Below, piece after piece: positions 35,887 to 43,909 of a stretch of DNA of 64,000 bases; within the stretch, counting starts at the first letter, position 1, and each line of letters begins with the position of its first letter. The notes beneath the pieces were generated by a model. It was not told where the DNA came from. It made no database searches and saw nothing but the letters and a program-made list of their open reading frames with translations. A program made the position numbers and the translations under genes. Origin of the DNA: Flavobacterium sp. ZT3R18 (GTDB taxonomy: Bacteria > Bacteroidota > Bacteroidia > Flavobacteriales > Flavobacteriaceae); assembly GCF_007097385.1 (NCBI RefSeq), contig NZ_VJZS01000001.1:511103-575102 (forward strand). Direction: 5' to 3'.

Positions 35887-37701
35887 ATGATAACAAAAAA
35901 ACCGCTACATACTTTCCATATACCAGTAATGGGATTGGCGTATACCATTGATAGCCCGATACGAGTGGCACAATACGGAATATCATCCGTAGTTTCTATT
36001 ATAGACGATGATTTAATCGAAAGAATGAACGCTTTTTATAGCGAGAAATTCAAAATGCCATACCAAGAAATCACAGAAAAAATCCATGATTACCGTGCCG
36101 AACGTGTCACTTCCTATTTGAATTTGATGGACACTATCGTAAAAGAAAAGTTCGAAAAATTTAAAGTAGAATTGGCGGAAAGCAAACAGGCTCTAGACAA
36201 TTACATTGCGATGTTACCTAATAAATCGGAGATTAAAAAAGGACTGCAAAATTTGATTGATGATGGAATTGCTTTCAAGGATAATATCAAAAGTTACCTT
36301 GAAAACAACCTTTCTCCAGGAGAGATTGACGTTAATATTATGACCAAAGTTGATAAAGATAATTTTATTAAAGACGAACAATTACCAGTGGAGTTTAATG
36401 ATGCTCATGCTTCACTTCGTGGTTTTGCCAATAGTAATTTGTCATCATCAGTAGTACTTTCGGCGGGAATGAATCCGAGATTGTACGCTTATTTTGAAAA
36501 TTTCCCTGTTTTTTATCCAGATGAGAACAATGCGTTGCAAAAGAAAATTATTTTGAAAGTAAGTGATTTTCGTTCGGCTATGATTCAAGGCAATTTCTTG
36601 GCCAAAAAAGGACTTTGGGTTTCTGAATATAGAATTGAATCAGGTCTAAACTGTGGAGGTCACGCCTTTGCAACCGATGGGTATTTGTTAGGTCCGATTT
36701 TGGAAGAATTCAAACAAAAGAAAGAGCAATTAATCCAATCAGCGCATGAGTTGATGGTTAAGGCTTTGGATATAAAAGGACTGCATGTGCCTGAAACTCC
36801 ATTAGAATTAAAAATCACTGTGCAAGGCGGTGTTGGTACTGCCGAAGAGCATGATTTTTTATTAGAGCAATATCAAGTAGATTCAGTGGGTTGGGGTTCT
36901 CCCTTTTTGTTGGTTCCCGAAGCAACTTCTGTAGATTCCGCAACAAGAACATTATTGGAAAAAGCCAAAGAAGACGATTTTTATTTGAGTCATATTTCGC
37001 CACTGGGCATTCCATTCAATGCAGTAAAAGGTACTACGAATGAGTTTTTTAAACAAAAAAGAATTGAAGAGGATAAAGCTGGAAGTTCTTGTCCGAAAAA
37101 ATTCTTGGCTTTAAGCAAAGAGTATGGTCCAAAAGGAATGTGTCCCGCATCAAAAAAATACCAAGATTTAAAATTAGAGGAATTAGAAGCCGTAAAAGAT
37201 TCTATATCTAAAGACTCTTTTGATAAAAAGAAAAACAGTATTACCGAGAAATCATGTCTTTGTGTTGGTTTGGCGAATGCTTCTTATTTAGAAAATAATA
37301 TTAAAATAAAAGGGCAATCGCAAGGTGTGGTAATTTGTCCAGGGCCTAATTTGGCTTATTTTGACAAAGAAGTTTCGCTTTCGGATATGGTAAAACACAT
37401 TTATGGCAATGCATCGGTACTGGGGAATAAAGACCGTCCGAATGTCATTATCAATGAATTGAAAATGTACATGGATTACTTGAAAAATGAAATTAATGAG
37501 TTTTCAGAACAAATAACAGCTCCTCAAGTAAAGAAATTGAAAGCTTTCAAAAGCAATTTGAATGAAGGAATAGAATATTATCAATCATTAATTGCTTCGA
37601 ATACTTGGTTTGAGAAAGGTAAACAGAACATCGAAAATCAATTGAAACAATATAAGAAAGAACTTTTCGAACTTAGTATTCCTGAATTAGTAGTGGTTTA
37701 A
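35887..37701 (+). CDS. Uncharacterised cysteine-rich protein with TIM-barrel (nitronate monooxygenase-like) features
   Basis: This is a 604-residue cytoplasmic protein. The N-terminal MGLAYTIDSPIRVAQYGISS resembles the start of nitronate monooxygenase/enoyl-reductase-like FMN barrels, and CGGHAFATDGYLLGP (C256) and VQGGVGTAEEHDFL near 314 look like phosphate/flavin-binding loops. The C-terminal third has Cys402, 419, 457, 459 and 484 (SSCPKKF, GMCPASK, KSCLCVG, VICPGP), suggesting an Fe-S cluster. I do not know its reaction. I start at ATG 35887; a TTG at 35854 would extend it by 11 residues. Motif A upstream and its place between nadA and the nitrosative genes suggest anaerobic induction. 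It ends at a strong terminator. Confidence 0.55.
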   Translation: MITKKPLHTFHIPVMGLAYTIDSPIRVAQYGISSVVSIIDDDLIERMNAFYSEKFKMPYQEITEKIHDYRAERVTSYLNLMDTIVKEKFEKFKVELAESKQALDNYIAMLPNKSEIKKGLQNLIDDGIAFKDNIKSYLENNLSPGEIDVNIMTKVDKDNFIKDEQLPVEFNDAHASLRGFANSNLSSSVVLSAGMNPRLYAYFENFPVFYPDENNALQKKIILKVSDFRSAMIQGNFLAKKGLWVSEYRIESGLNCGGHAFATDGYLLGPILEEFKQKKEQLIQSAHELMVKALDIKGLHVPETPLELKITVQGGVGTAEEHDFLLEQYQVDSVGWGSPFLLVPEATSVDSATRTLLEKAKEDDFYLSHISPLGIPFNAVKGTTNEFFKQKRIEEDKAGSSCPKKFLALSKEYGPKGMCPASKKYQDLKLEELEAVKDSISKDSFDKKKNSITEKSCLCVGLANASYLENNIKIKGQSQGVVICPGPNLAYFDKEVSLSDMVKHIYGNASVLGNKDRPNVIINELKMYMDYLKNEINEFSEQITAPQVKKLKAFKSNLNEGIEYYQSLIASNTWFEKGKQNIENQLKQYKKELFELSIPELVVV

Positions 37702-37708
37702 AAACAGG

Positions 37709-37734
37709 AAAGGCTTGATGAAAATCAGGCCTTT
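37709..37734 (+). terminator. Terminator after the gene at 35887
   Basis: AAAGGCTTGAT (37709-37719) pairs with ATCAGGCCTTT (37724-37734) around GAAA, with one mismatch, and is followed by a T-run. Confidence 0.8.
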
Positions 37735-37763
37735 TTTTTGGTTTATTTGTAACTGTCATAGCA

Positions 37764-37790
37764 GAACTATAGCCCAAGGTTTCAACCTTG
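37764..37790. repeat. REP-like element (ATAGCCCAAGGTTTCAACCTTG)
   Basis: GAACTATAGCCC is followed by the palindrome CAAGGTT-TC-AACCTTG. The element at 50030 has the same frame (GAACTATAGCC) with CCCACGGTT-TC-AACCGTGGG, so the stem bases differ but pairing is kept. Confidence 0.6.
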
Positions 37791-37829
37791 CGGAAACGTA
37801 ATTTTTTTAGATTCTTGGCCTAAATGGTA

Positions 37830-38264
37830 TTAATACCTCAAAAAAGTATCGCCCGTCTTTATACCTAAAGCTAATTCCTCCAGATTCGTGTTTTCGAGCA
37901 TAAAAGCCAATTCGTTTCGAATCGATTTGAATTTTTCATGAACCGGGCAGGGATGTTCCTCAGAGCATTGACTGAGTCCCAAGCCGCAACCCGTAAAAAC
38001 AGAGTCTCCATCTAATGCGGTTACGATGTGCGAAAGCTTTATTTCGCTCATCGTTTCTTTGGGAATTTCAAAACCACCACCAACTCCTTTTATGGAATTA
38101 ATGATGTTGTTTTTGGACAATATTTGAAGAATTTTGGCAGTAAAAGCTTCGGGAGAATCAATTTTTTGGGCAATGTCTTTTAGTCCTACTCTGTTGTTTT
38201 GATAGGATTGCGAAGCTATAAAAATCGTGGCTCGAATGCCATATTCACAGGTTTTAGAAAACAT
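37830..38264 (-). CDS. Rrf2-family regulator, NsrR-like
   Basis: This 144-residue protein has an Rrf2 winged helix-turn-helix (about 8-60; VGLKDIAQKIDSPEAFTAKI) and the GVGGGFEI wing near 60-67. Cluster-type cysteines are C93, C100 and C106 (CGLGLSQCSEEHPC), the arrangement expected for [2Fe-2S] or [4Fe-4S] sensing in NsrR/IscR-like proteins. It is the last gene of the leftward ric-nrd block, 46 bases after the heme-copper-like gene. I infer that it senses NO and binds motif B, but this is from context only. IscR-like iron-sulfur sensing is the alternative. Confidence 0.8.
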   Translation of the reverse strand: MFSKTCEYGIRATIFIASQSYQNNRVGLKDIAQKIDSPEAFTAKILQILSKNNIINSIKGVGGGFEIPKETMSEIKLSHIVTALDGDSVFTGCGLGLSQCSEEHPCPVHEKFKSIRNELAFMLENTNLEELALGIKTGDTFLRY

Positions 38265-38310
38265 AATTATTTTTTTACAAAATTAGAGAAATAAGTTGTA
38301 TTCTCAAGTG

Positions 38311-39546
38311 CTAAATAGTACAGTTTCTAATGGTAGAAAGCTGAAATTTGGTTTTATACAAAAGACTGGCAGTTATGAACAACAAGCCCAAAGGTAAAGC
38401 AATACTGGCTATAAACAGATTTTGATAATAGTTAGGAAACTCGCCTTTCTCGAAAAGCAAATAAAGACCTTGAAGAAACAAAAGGATTTCCGTAGCCACA
38501 AATCCTAATAGAAAAATCTTGATTCCCCATTTTAGAAAGATGTTTTTCGTGTTTATAAAATCATTTTGCAAGGCAAATCCAAATAGAAAACCTGTAATAA
38601 TACCCAACATCGTCAAATGGATGTATCCAATGACAAAATTCCGGATATGATGTGATACCTGCGCCAATTCGGGAACTAAAACCACCAATTGAATGATGAT
38701 TTTTAAAGCCAATGAAAACAAAGCAAAGCGATATACGATTTTTTCTATGGATTGTAAGTTGCTGAAAAACGCTTTAAATTGAGGTCGGATCATTTGTATG
38801 AAAAGCACCGCCGAAGATAATTGGAGTACAACTCCAACGACATTTATCCAATAAAAAACAGGACTGGATAGCGACCAACTTACAGGCAAAGCCAATGTTA
38901 AAAACGTAGATGCAACGAATAAACGGTAAAATAGGCGAAACTTTTTCTCGTCTATTTCTATTTTTGATTGTTTGAAAAACAAAGCCAAAACCGCAAACAC
39001 GAACCACCCATTAAATTGAAAATGAAGGAAAAACTGAATCGCAATTTGGTAAAAAGCACTTCCTTTACCCATTAATCCTACTGCGGGACCCAAACACCAA
39101 ACGCCCAGTGTGGAGAAAACCATAAAAAACAAAGCAGTTCGCAACATTCTTTTTTCAGGAAATGTACTTGGTTTGGCATCTTTCCAAATCAAATAACAGA
39201 AATAATAACTGCAAAAAATATGTAAAGTCGAAGAGAGAATAGAGGCAAAGGCGTACCCTTGCGCTGGAAAATCAATCATCATACCAACAACGGCTAATTC
39301 GGTAACCCAAAACAATCGGTTGTAAATGGGTTTTTGTTCGGCTTCTTTGGGGATAAAAAAGTAAAAAATCAAACAGTACAACATCAAATATACCCAACCT
39401 AACATGGCTACATGTGAATGCCCGTGCATTAGAAATTGAAAATTGACTCCTTCAATGGGAGCAACATACATCCATCGAAGCAATAATCCCATCAACGAAG
39501 CAATGAAAAAATTGACAAAACACACCAAAATCCAGCTCTTTCTCAT
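38311..39546 (-). CDS. Polytopic heme-copper/NnrS-like membrane protein
   Basis: This 411-residue inner-membrane protein has about eleven or twelve helices. At the end of TM1/start of TM2 is MHGHSHVAMLGWVYLMLY (His41, 43, 45); later helices contain FFLHFQFNGWF and GYIHLTMLGIITG, so conserved-looking His occur in several helices. This resembles the heme-binding His pattern of cytochrome oxidase subunit I/NorB or NnrS, but the catalytic copper site of true oxidases is not evident. Position between nrdG and the Rrf2 gene suggests a role in nitrosative stress or heme/copper handling. It follows nrdG after 2 bases. Function unproven. Confidence 0.55.
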   Translation of the reverse strand: MRKSWILVCFVNFFIASLMGLLLRWMYVAPIEGVNFQFLMHGHSHVAMLGWVYLMLYCLIFYFFIPKEAEQKPIYNRLFWVTELAVVGMMIDFPAQGYAFASILSSTLHIFCSYYFCYLIWKDAKPSTFPEKRMLRTALFFMVFSTLGVWCLGPAVGLMGKGSAFYQIAIQFFLHFQFNGWFVFAVLALFFKQSKIEIDEKKFRLFYRLFVASTFLTLALPVSWSLSSPVFYWINVVGVVLQLSSAVLFIQMIRPQFKAFFSNLQSIEKIVYRFALFSLALKIIIQLVVLVPELAQVSHHIRNFVIGYIHLTMLGIITGFLFGFALQNDFINTKNIFLKWGIKIFLLGFVATEILLFLQGLYLLFEKGEFPNYYQNLFIASIALPLGLLFITASLLYKTKFQLSTIRNCTI

Positions 39547-39548
39547 AA

Positions 39549-40265
39549 TTATCCTCTAAAATGTACTTTTATTTTTGCTGTTGAAAGATTTTCGTTTTCT
39601 AATTCCCTGAACGAATGCCCTAGTTTTTCTATTGTCGGTGCTCCATTCACAAAATGTTGAATGTAATAATTGCCACTGTATCCTGTTTTTTCCAAATAAC
39701 AAAGCATTTCCTGAATGTCCTTTTTGCTTAATAATTCGGAATGCACTGTTGTGCGGACTTCAAATGGTAAACCACTTTGAAGCAATAAAAGTAATGACTT
39801 TTCGAAGGGAATAAAAAGTTTTGACTGTGTTATCTTTTCAAAATTATTTGGCATTGCCTTAAAATCGAGCGCTACATAATTGATGAGCTCTTTTTGGATG
39901 AGTTCATCAAGTACATTTGGTTGAGAACCATTGGTGTCTATTTTTATTAAAAACCCCATTTTTTTGACTTCGGCAATAAACGAAATGCTTTTTTTATGCA
40001 ATAAACATTCGCCACCACTAAAAACAACAGCGTCCAGTAAATGAATTCTGCTTTTCAGGAATTGAAGTACTTTCTCAAATGAAATGGTTCCTTTGCCAAA
40101 AACAATTTCGGGATTGTAACAATACAAACACCGCATATTACAGCCTGCAAACCAAAGAATGCAAGCTGATTTATGTGGGTAATCTAATAAGGTAAAAGGG
40201 GTGAGGCTGTAAATGGGTTTAGCAGCACTTTCCTTCTGTAAAATGGGTTCGTTGTTTGTGTTCAC
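39549..40265 (-). CDS. nrdG: Anaerobic ribonucleotide reductase activating protein NrdG
   Basis: This 238-residue radical SAM enzyme generates the glycyl radical on NrdD. The cluster motif is C-NMR-C-LY-C (in WFAGCNMRCLYCYNPE, about residues 39-54), and SGGECLLHKK follows near 98, the GGE motif of SAM binding. The start is GTG at 40265 and overlaps the separate glycyl-radical mini-gene by 47 bases, so the two are translated from overlapping frames. It belongs with nrdD in one leftward block. The call is firm; the exact radical-SAM subgroup is inferred from the neighbours. Confidence 0.88.
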   Translation of the reverse strand: MNTNNEPILQKESAAKPIYSLTPFTLLDYPHKSACILWFAGCNMRCLYCYNPEIVFGKGTISFEKVLQFLKSRIHLLDAVVFSGGECLLHKKSISFIAEVKKMGFLIKIDTNGSQPNVLDELIQKELINYVALDFKAMPNNFEKITQSKLFIPFEKSLLLLLQSGLPFEVRTTVHSELLSKKDIQEMLCYLEKTGYSGNYYIQHFVNGAPTIEKLGHSFRELENENLSTAKIKVHFRG

Positions 40266-40386
40266 CTTTTTTTCCTATGTTAAAACTTTCTACGGGTCTG
40301 TGATAGCCCATTACTCGTGTGTACACCAAACACTTGGTGCGTAATTCTTGATTTTGCTCTAAAATCTGGTTGGTTGTTAGTTTCAT
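40219..40386 (-). CDS. Separate glycyl-radical segment of class III RNR (NrdD C-terminal mini-gene)
   Basis: This 55-residue ATG frame reads MKLTTNQILEQNQELRTKC then LVYTRVMGYHRPVESFN and ends KCC. The TRVMGYHRPV..FN..K stretch is the glycyl-radical loop normally found at the C-terminus of NrdD, with Gly27 as the radical site. The long NrdD gene upstream ends just after its zinc motif and lacks this loop, so I infer a split enzyme with the radical site supplied in trans. It overlaps nrdG by 47 bases. It is too small for automatic calling in many pipelines. Confidence 0.8.
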   Translation of the reverse strand: MKLTTNQILEQNQELRTKCLVYTRVMGYHRPVESFNIGKKGEHKQRTHFTEGKCC

Positions 40387-40389
40387 TTT

Positions 40390-40600
40390 TTTTAAAGTTT
40401 AGAAGGGTTATGGGTTTAGATAGTTTAGAAGGTTTAGAAGGGTTATGAGTTTAGAAGGTTTAGGAGTTGGAGAGTTTAGATGGTTTAGAAGGATTATGAG
40501 TTTAGAAGGTTTAGAAGCTGGAGAGTTTGAAAGTTTAAATAGTTTATACGAGATTAAAACACGCTAAACTTCCCAAACCTTTTTTCTAAACTTTTAACCT
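40390..40600. repeat. TTTAGAAGGTTTAGAAGG tandem array with inverted end
   Basis: About eight imperfect copies of a GGTTTAGAAGG(G/A)TTATGAGTT-like unit lie between the mini-gene and nrdD. The far end (AAACTTCCCAAACC...CTAAACTTTTAACC) is the reverse complement in kind, so the 210 bases can fold into a long hairpin within the transcript. Confidence 0.6.
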
Positions 40601-40601
40601 T

Positions 40602-42707
40602 TTAAACCTCAATAAATTTCGCTTTTTCGGCAATTATAATGTCATCACATTTCGGGCAATATTCATGTTCTCCGTTCAAATAACCGTGTAATGGACATAT
40701 GCTGAATACAGGAGTTACGGTGATATAAGGCAATCTGAAATTCGTAATTACTTTTTTGACAAACTGTTTGCAAGCTTCAGGTGAACTGATTTTTTCACTC
40801 ATGTACAAGTGCAAAACGGTTCCTCCAGTATATTTGCATTGCAATTGATCCTGTAGCATCAAAGCTTCAAACGGATCTTGTGTAAAATCCACAGGAATTT
40901 GAGAGCTGTTCGTGTAATAGATATTTTCTTCCTGTCCCGCTTGAATAATCTCGTCATATCGTTTTTTATCTTCTTTAGCAAAACGATAGGTGGTTCCTTC
41001 GGCAGGAGTGGCTTCCAGATTGTATAGATTTCCGGTCTCTTCTTGGAATTCTTTCATCCTGTTTCGAATATGATCCAGTATTTCGGAGGCAAATTCAATA
41101 CCGGATTCAGAGGTAATGTTGTTTTGATCATAGGCGAAATTCTGTATCATTTCATTCATTCCATTCACCCCGATAGTCGAAAAGTGATTTCTGAAATGTT
41201 CTAGATAGCGTTTGGTGTACGGATACAACCCACGATCATACATCTCTTGGATAAATACCCTTTTTTTCTCCAAAGTCGATTTGGCGATGTATAAAAGTTC
41301 ATCCAGTTTAGTGTATAATTTTTCTTTATTTCCTTTATTCAAATAGCCCAAACGAGCCATGTTGATGGTTACAACACCAATGCTTCCTGTCATTTCGGCA
41401 CTTCCGAAAAGACCATTTCCCCGTTTTAATAATTCACGTAAATCAAGCTGCAAACGGCAACACATACTGCGAACCGCATTGGGTTTATACGCATTTTCGT
41501 TTTCAATTTTATTCCCGTTTTCGTCTAAAATATACTGGCTTCCGATGAAGTTCTGGAAATAAGAAGACCCGATTTTAGCAGTATTTTCAAAAAGTAAATC
41601 GGTGTTTTCTCCGTCCCAATCAAATTCTTCGGTAATGTTTACCGTTGGAATCGGGAAGGTAAACGGTTGTCCATTGGCATCGCCCTCGGTCATTACAGTA
41701 TAATACGCCTTATTGATGAGGTTCATTTCCTTTTGAAAATGTTCGTAGCGTAAATCAGTGACTTTTACAACCCCACGTTCTTTGGCTCTTACCAAAAGGT
41801 CGTATTCAAAATTATTTTCAAAAAAATGCAAGTCGTTCTTTGTTGGAATCTGAGTTTTCAAATCATCTGGTACAATCCAGTCCAGCGTGATGTTGGTAAA
41901 AGGCGATTGTCCCCAACGTGCAGGAACATTCAGGTTGTAAACAAAACTTCGTACAGCCTTTAGAACATCCTCAAAATCTAAATCATCTTTAAAAACATAA
42001 GGAGCTAAGTAAGTATCAAAAGAACTGAAGGCTTGTGCTCCTGCCCATTCGCTTTGCAAAATCCCAAGAAAATTAGCCATCTGCCCCAATGCTTCTCTAA
42101 AATGGGAAGGCGGTTTACTCTCCACACGACCACGAACACCATTGAAACCTTCGTTAAGTAACACACGCAAACTCCAACCTGCGCAATAACCCGTGAGGCA
42201 ATCTAAATCGTGAATGTGAATATCGCCATTACGATGTGCATAACCTTCTTCTTTGGTATAGACTTTATCCAACCAATAATTGGCTATGATTTTTCCCGCA
42301 ACATTGTTGACCAATCCTGCATTAGAATAAGAAGTGTTGGCATTGGCGTTGATGCGCCAATCGGTTTGTTCGATGTATTCTTGTATGGTTTGCGTACTGT
42401 CTACATAAGTGGTGTCATCATTCAGTCCGTTGACATGTTCCCTTTGTAGTTTTCGAGTGTGTCGAAACAACATGAAAGAACGCATGACATTAAAATAATT
42501 TTTTTCGAATAACTTTTTTTCAATCAAATCCTGAATTTCCTCAACCGCCCAAACTTCTTTTACCTTCAACAGTATCATTATGTTTTCAAAAACACTTTCA
42601 TCAACTGCTATGGAGATACTTTTAAAACTTTTTTCAATGGCATCTTTAATTTTAAAACTTTCAAATGGTTTGTATTTTCCATTCCTTTTGATAACGTAAT
42701 TCTCCAT
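40602..42707 (-). CDS. nrdD: Anaerobic ribonucleoside-triphosphate reductase NrdD, large part
   Basis: This 701-residue protein makes deoxyribonucleotides without oxygen. An ATP-cone lies at 1-95 (VIKRNGKYKPFESFKIKDAI). The barrel has DIHIHDLDCLTGYCAGWSL near 147-165 with a catalytic Cys and SMCCRLQLDLRELLKRGNG near 417-435. The zinc site near the end is CPLHGYLNGEHEYCPKCD (about 670-688). The protein then stops at KFIEV without the glycyl-radical loop, which is found instead on the mini-gene at 40219-40386. It lies 43 bases after ric. Activity would need both pieces plus NrdG. Confidence 0.93.
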   Translation of the reverse strand: MENYVIKRNGKYKPFESFKIKDAIEKSFKSISIAVDESVFENIMILLKVKEVWAVEEIQDLIEKKLFEKNYFNVMRSFMLFRHTRKLQREHVNGLNDDTTYVDSTQTIQEYIEQTDWRINANANTSYSNAGLVNNVAGKIIANYWLDKVYTKEEGYAHRNGDIHIHDLDCLTGYCAGWSLRVLLNEGFNGVRGRVESKPPSHFREALGQMANFLGILQSEWAGAQAFSSFDTYLAPYVFKDDLDFEDVLKAVRSFVYNLNVPARWGQSPFTNITLDWIVPDDLKTQIPTKNDLHFFENNFEYDLLVRAKERGVVKVTDLRYEHFQKEMNLINKAYYTVMTEGDANGQPFTFPIPTVNITEEFDWDGENTDLLFENTAKIGSSYFQNFIGSQYILDENGNKIENENAYKPNAVRSMCCRLQLDLRELLKRGNGLFGSAEMTGSIGVVTINMARLGYLNKGNKEKLYTKLDELLYIAKSTLEKKRVFIQEMYDRGLYPYTKRYLEHFRNHFSTIGVNGMNEMIQNFAYDQNNITSESGIEFASEILDHIRNRMKEFQEETGNLYNLEATPAEGTTYRFAKEDKKRYDEIIQAGQEENIYYTNSSQIPVDFTQDPFEALMLQDQLQCKYTGGTVLHLYMSEKISSPEACKQFVKKVITNFRLPYITVTPVFSICPLHGYLNGEHEYCPKCDDIIIAEKAKFIEV

Positions 42708-42750
42708 AGTTGTTGATGTTTAGTGTTTATAATTGTTTTAGGACTAGCCC

Positions 42751-43482
42751 TCAGTGTTGTGCCGAAAAATCTTTTTCCAGTTTGGCTGCTTTTGGGAACA
42801 AAATATTGTTTTCCAAATGAATGTGTTTGTGTAAATCCTGTTCAAATTCTTGCAGCATCGCAAAGGTTACTTTATAGGTATTACAAGCATCTGAAGGTGG
42901 AGTATAATCATTTGTTAACTCAGCTATTTTTCTAAAACGTACCCCTTCGGCATCGTGTTCGTCCATCATCATGGCAATAGGATTTTCTACCGTCCCAAAA
43001 TGAGGTTGCTCAATTAATTCATCCGAAATACTGGCTCGAACCATTTTTTTGACAAAAGGAAACAAAATCAGTTCTTCTTTTTTCATATGTTGGGCCAGTT
43101 CAGCTGCGCAACCTTTAAATAGTTCGTTTATTTCTAATAATTCAGGATGATTGGCTCCATGTACTCGACTTAATTTGTCTAAAAATTGAAGTAGAGTAGG
43201 TGTTTTATCGGAAACATAACGGTGGTGTGTTTTCTCAATATAATCGGCTAATAAATCAATAGGCCATGAATTGAAATCGATTCCAGAATCCGTTTTTGAA
43301 GACAAAATAGTTTCGATTTCTTGTAATAAATCATTTGGTTCTACTGCTTTTTTCGCGCAAGCTTCTTCAATACTTCTATTGCCATTACAGCAAAAATCAA
43401 TACCGTATTTTGAAAATAAAGCGGCTGTTCTAAAGTCTTTTGCCACGTATTCACCTATTGTAATTATCTCTAAAGTTTCCAT
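42751..43482 (-). CDS. ric: Di-iron iron-sulfur cluster repair protein (Ric/YtfE/ScdA)
   Basis: This 243-residue protein repairs Fe-S clusters damaged by NO or oxidants. The N-terminal DUF542 domain carries FSKYGIDFCCNGNRS (two Cys near 31-32). The hemerythrin-like domain follows with iron ligands in THHRYV (about 89), HGANHPEL (about 108), HMKKEELILFP (about 132), DEHDAEGVRF and HIHLENNILFP. The length fits the family. It is the first gene of the leftward block. Its promoter region is shared with nor and contains motif B at 43531 and a TAATTTTG -7 box. Confidence 0.94.
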   Translation of the reverse strand: METLEIITIGEYVAKDFRTAALFSKYGIDFCCNGNRSIEEACAKKAVEPNDLLQEIETILSSKTDSGIDFNSWPIDLLADYIEKTHHRYVSDKTPTLLQFLDKLSRVHGANHPELLEINELFKGCAAELAQHMKKEELILFPFVKKMVRASISDELIEQPHFGTVENPIAMMMDEHDAEGVRFRKIAELTNDYTPPSDACNTYKVTFAMLQEFEQDLHKHIHLENNILFPKAAKLEKDFSAQH

Positions 43483-43511
43483 ATTGTTTTTTTTAATTAA
43501 AATCTAGAATA

Positions 43512-43519
43512 CAAAATTA
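43512..43519 (-). promoter_or_regulatory. Promoter -7 box of ric
   Basis: TAATTTTG on the minus strand is a perfect TAnnTTTG box 30 bases before the ric ATG. Motif B (43531-43556) lies immediately upstream, over the expected -33 region. Confidence 0.55.
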
Positions 43520-43530
43520 GGCAACATTTT

Positions 43531-43556
43531 AATAAAAGACAAATTTATCTTTAATT
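43531..43556. promoter_or_regulatory. Motif B palindrome before ric
   Basis: AATAAAAGACAAA meets TTTATCTTTAATT; 11 of 13 arm positions pair. It is one of three motif B sites in the ric/nor divergent region and covers the ric promoter, consistent with repression. Confidence 0.6.
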
Positions 43557-43657
43557 AATTTTTTAAATTTTAAATTTTTGTAAATATTTGATAAAGAAAA
43601 GAATGTAATTTTTAAATGTCTTTTTTTAGACGATATAATTTTACGAATATTAAAAAA

Positions 43658-43687
43658 TTCGGAATATGATTTTTATCATATTCCGAA
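43658..43687. promoter_or_regulatory. Extended motif A palindrome in the ric/nor region
   Basis: TTCGGAATATGAT (43658-43670) and ATCATATTCCGAA (43675-43687) are perfect 13-base arms around TTTT. The core ATGAT-N4-ATCAT is motif A. It lies midway between the two divergent promoters, so it may serve both. A terminator role is unlikely because both genes diverge from it. Confidence 0.65.
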
Positions 43688-43810
43688 CATTAGTTAAGAA
43701 CAATTGGTTGTTGAAAACTTATAAAATCAAATTTTTGAGGAACTACGCAGGATTCTATTCAATGAAAAGTGAAAAAAATATTTTTATTAAAAAAAATGAT
43801 AATTATTAGA

Positions 43811-43834
43811 ATAAAAGATGAATTTATCTTTTAT
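43811..43834 (+). promoter_or_regulatory. Motif B palindrome (strongest copy) before norC
   Basis: ATAAAAGAT (43811-43819), six bases, ATCTTTTAT (43826-43834) are perfect arms. The right arm overlaps the TATATTTG -7 box at 43832-43839, so a bound protein would block the promoter. Confidence 0.65.
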
Positions 43835-43839
43835 ATTTG
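43832..43839 (+). promoter_or_regulatory. Promoter -7 box of norCB
   Basis: TATATTTG is an exact match to the Bacteroidetes TAnnTTTG consensus, 71 bases before the norC ATG and between two motif B sites. Confidence 0.6.
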
Positions 43840-43844
43840 CATTT

Positions 43845-43872
43845 AAATAAAGGACAATTTTATCTTTTATTT
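43845..43872 (+). promoter_or_regulatory. Motif B palindrome, second copy before norC
   Basis: AAATAAAGGACAAT meets TTTATCTTTTATTT; 11 of 14 arm positions pair. It lies just downstream of the predicted transcript start, a typical repressor position. Confidence 0.55.
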
Positions 43873-43909
43873 AAAATTGAATTTAATAACTAACAAAAAA
43901 CAGATTATT

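Noticed and set aside
40390..40600. Tandem array near nrdD, considered as a CRISPR
   Set aside because: Units are short, contiguous and imperfect, without unique spacers of regular length, and no cas genes are present.
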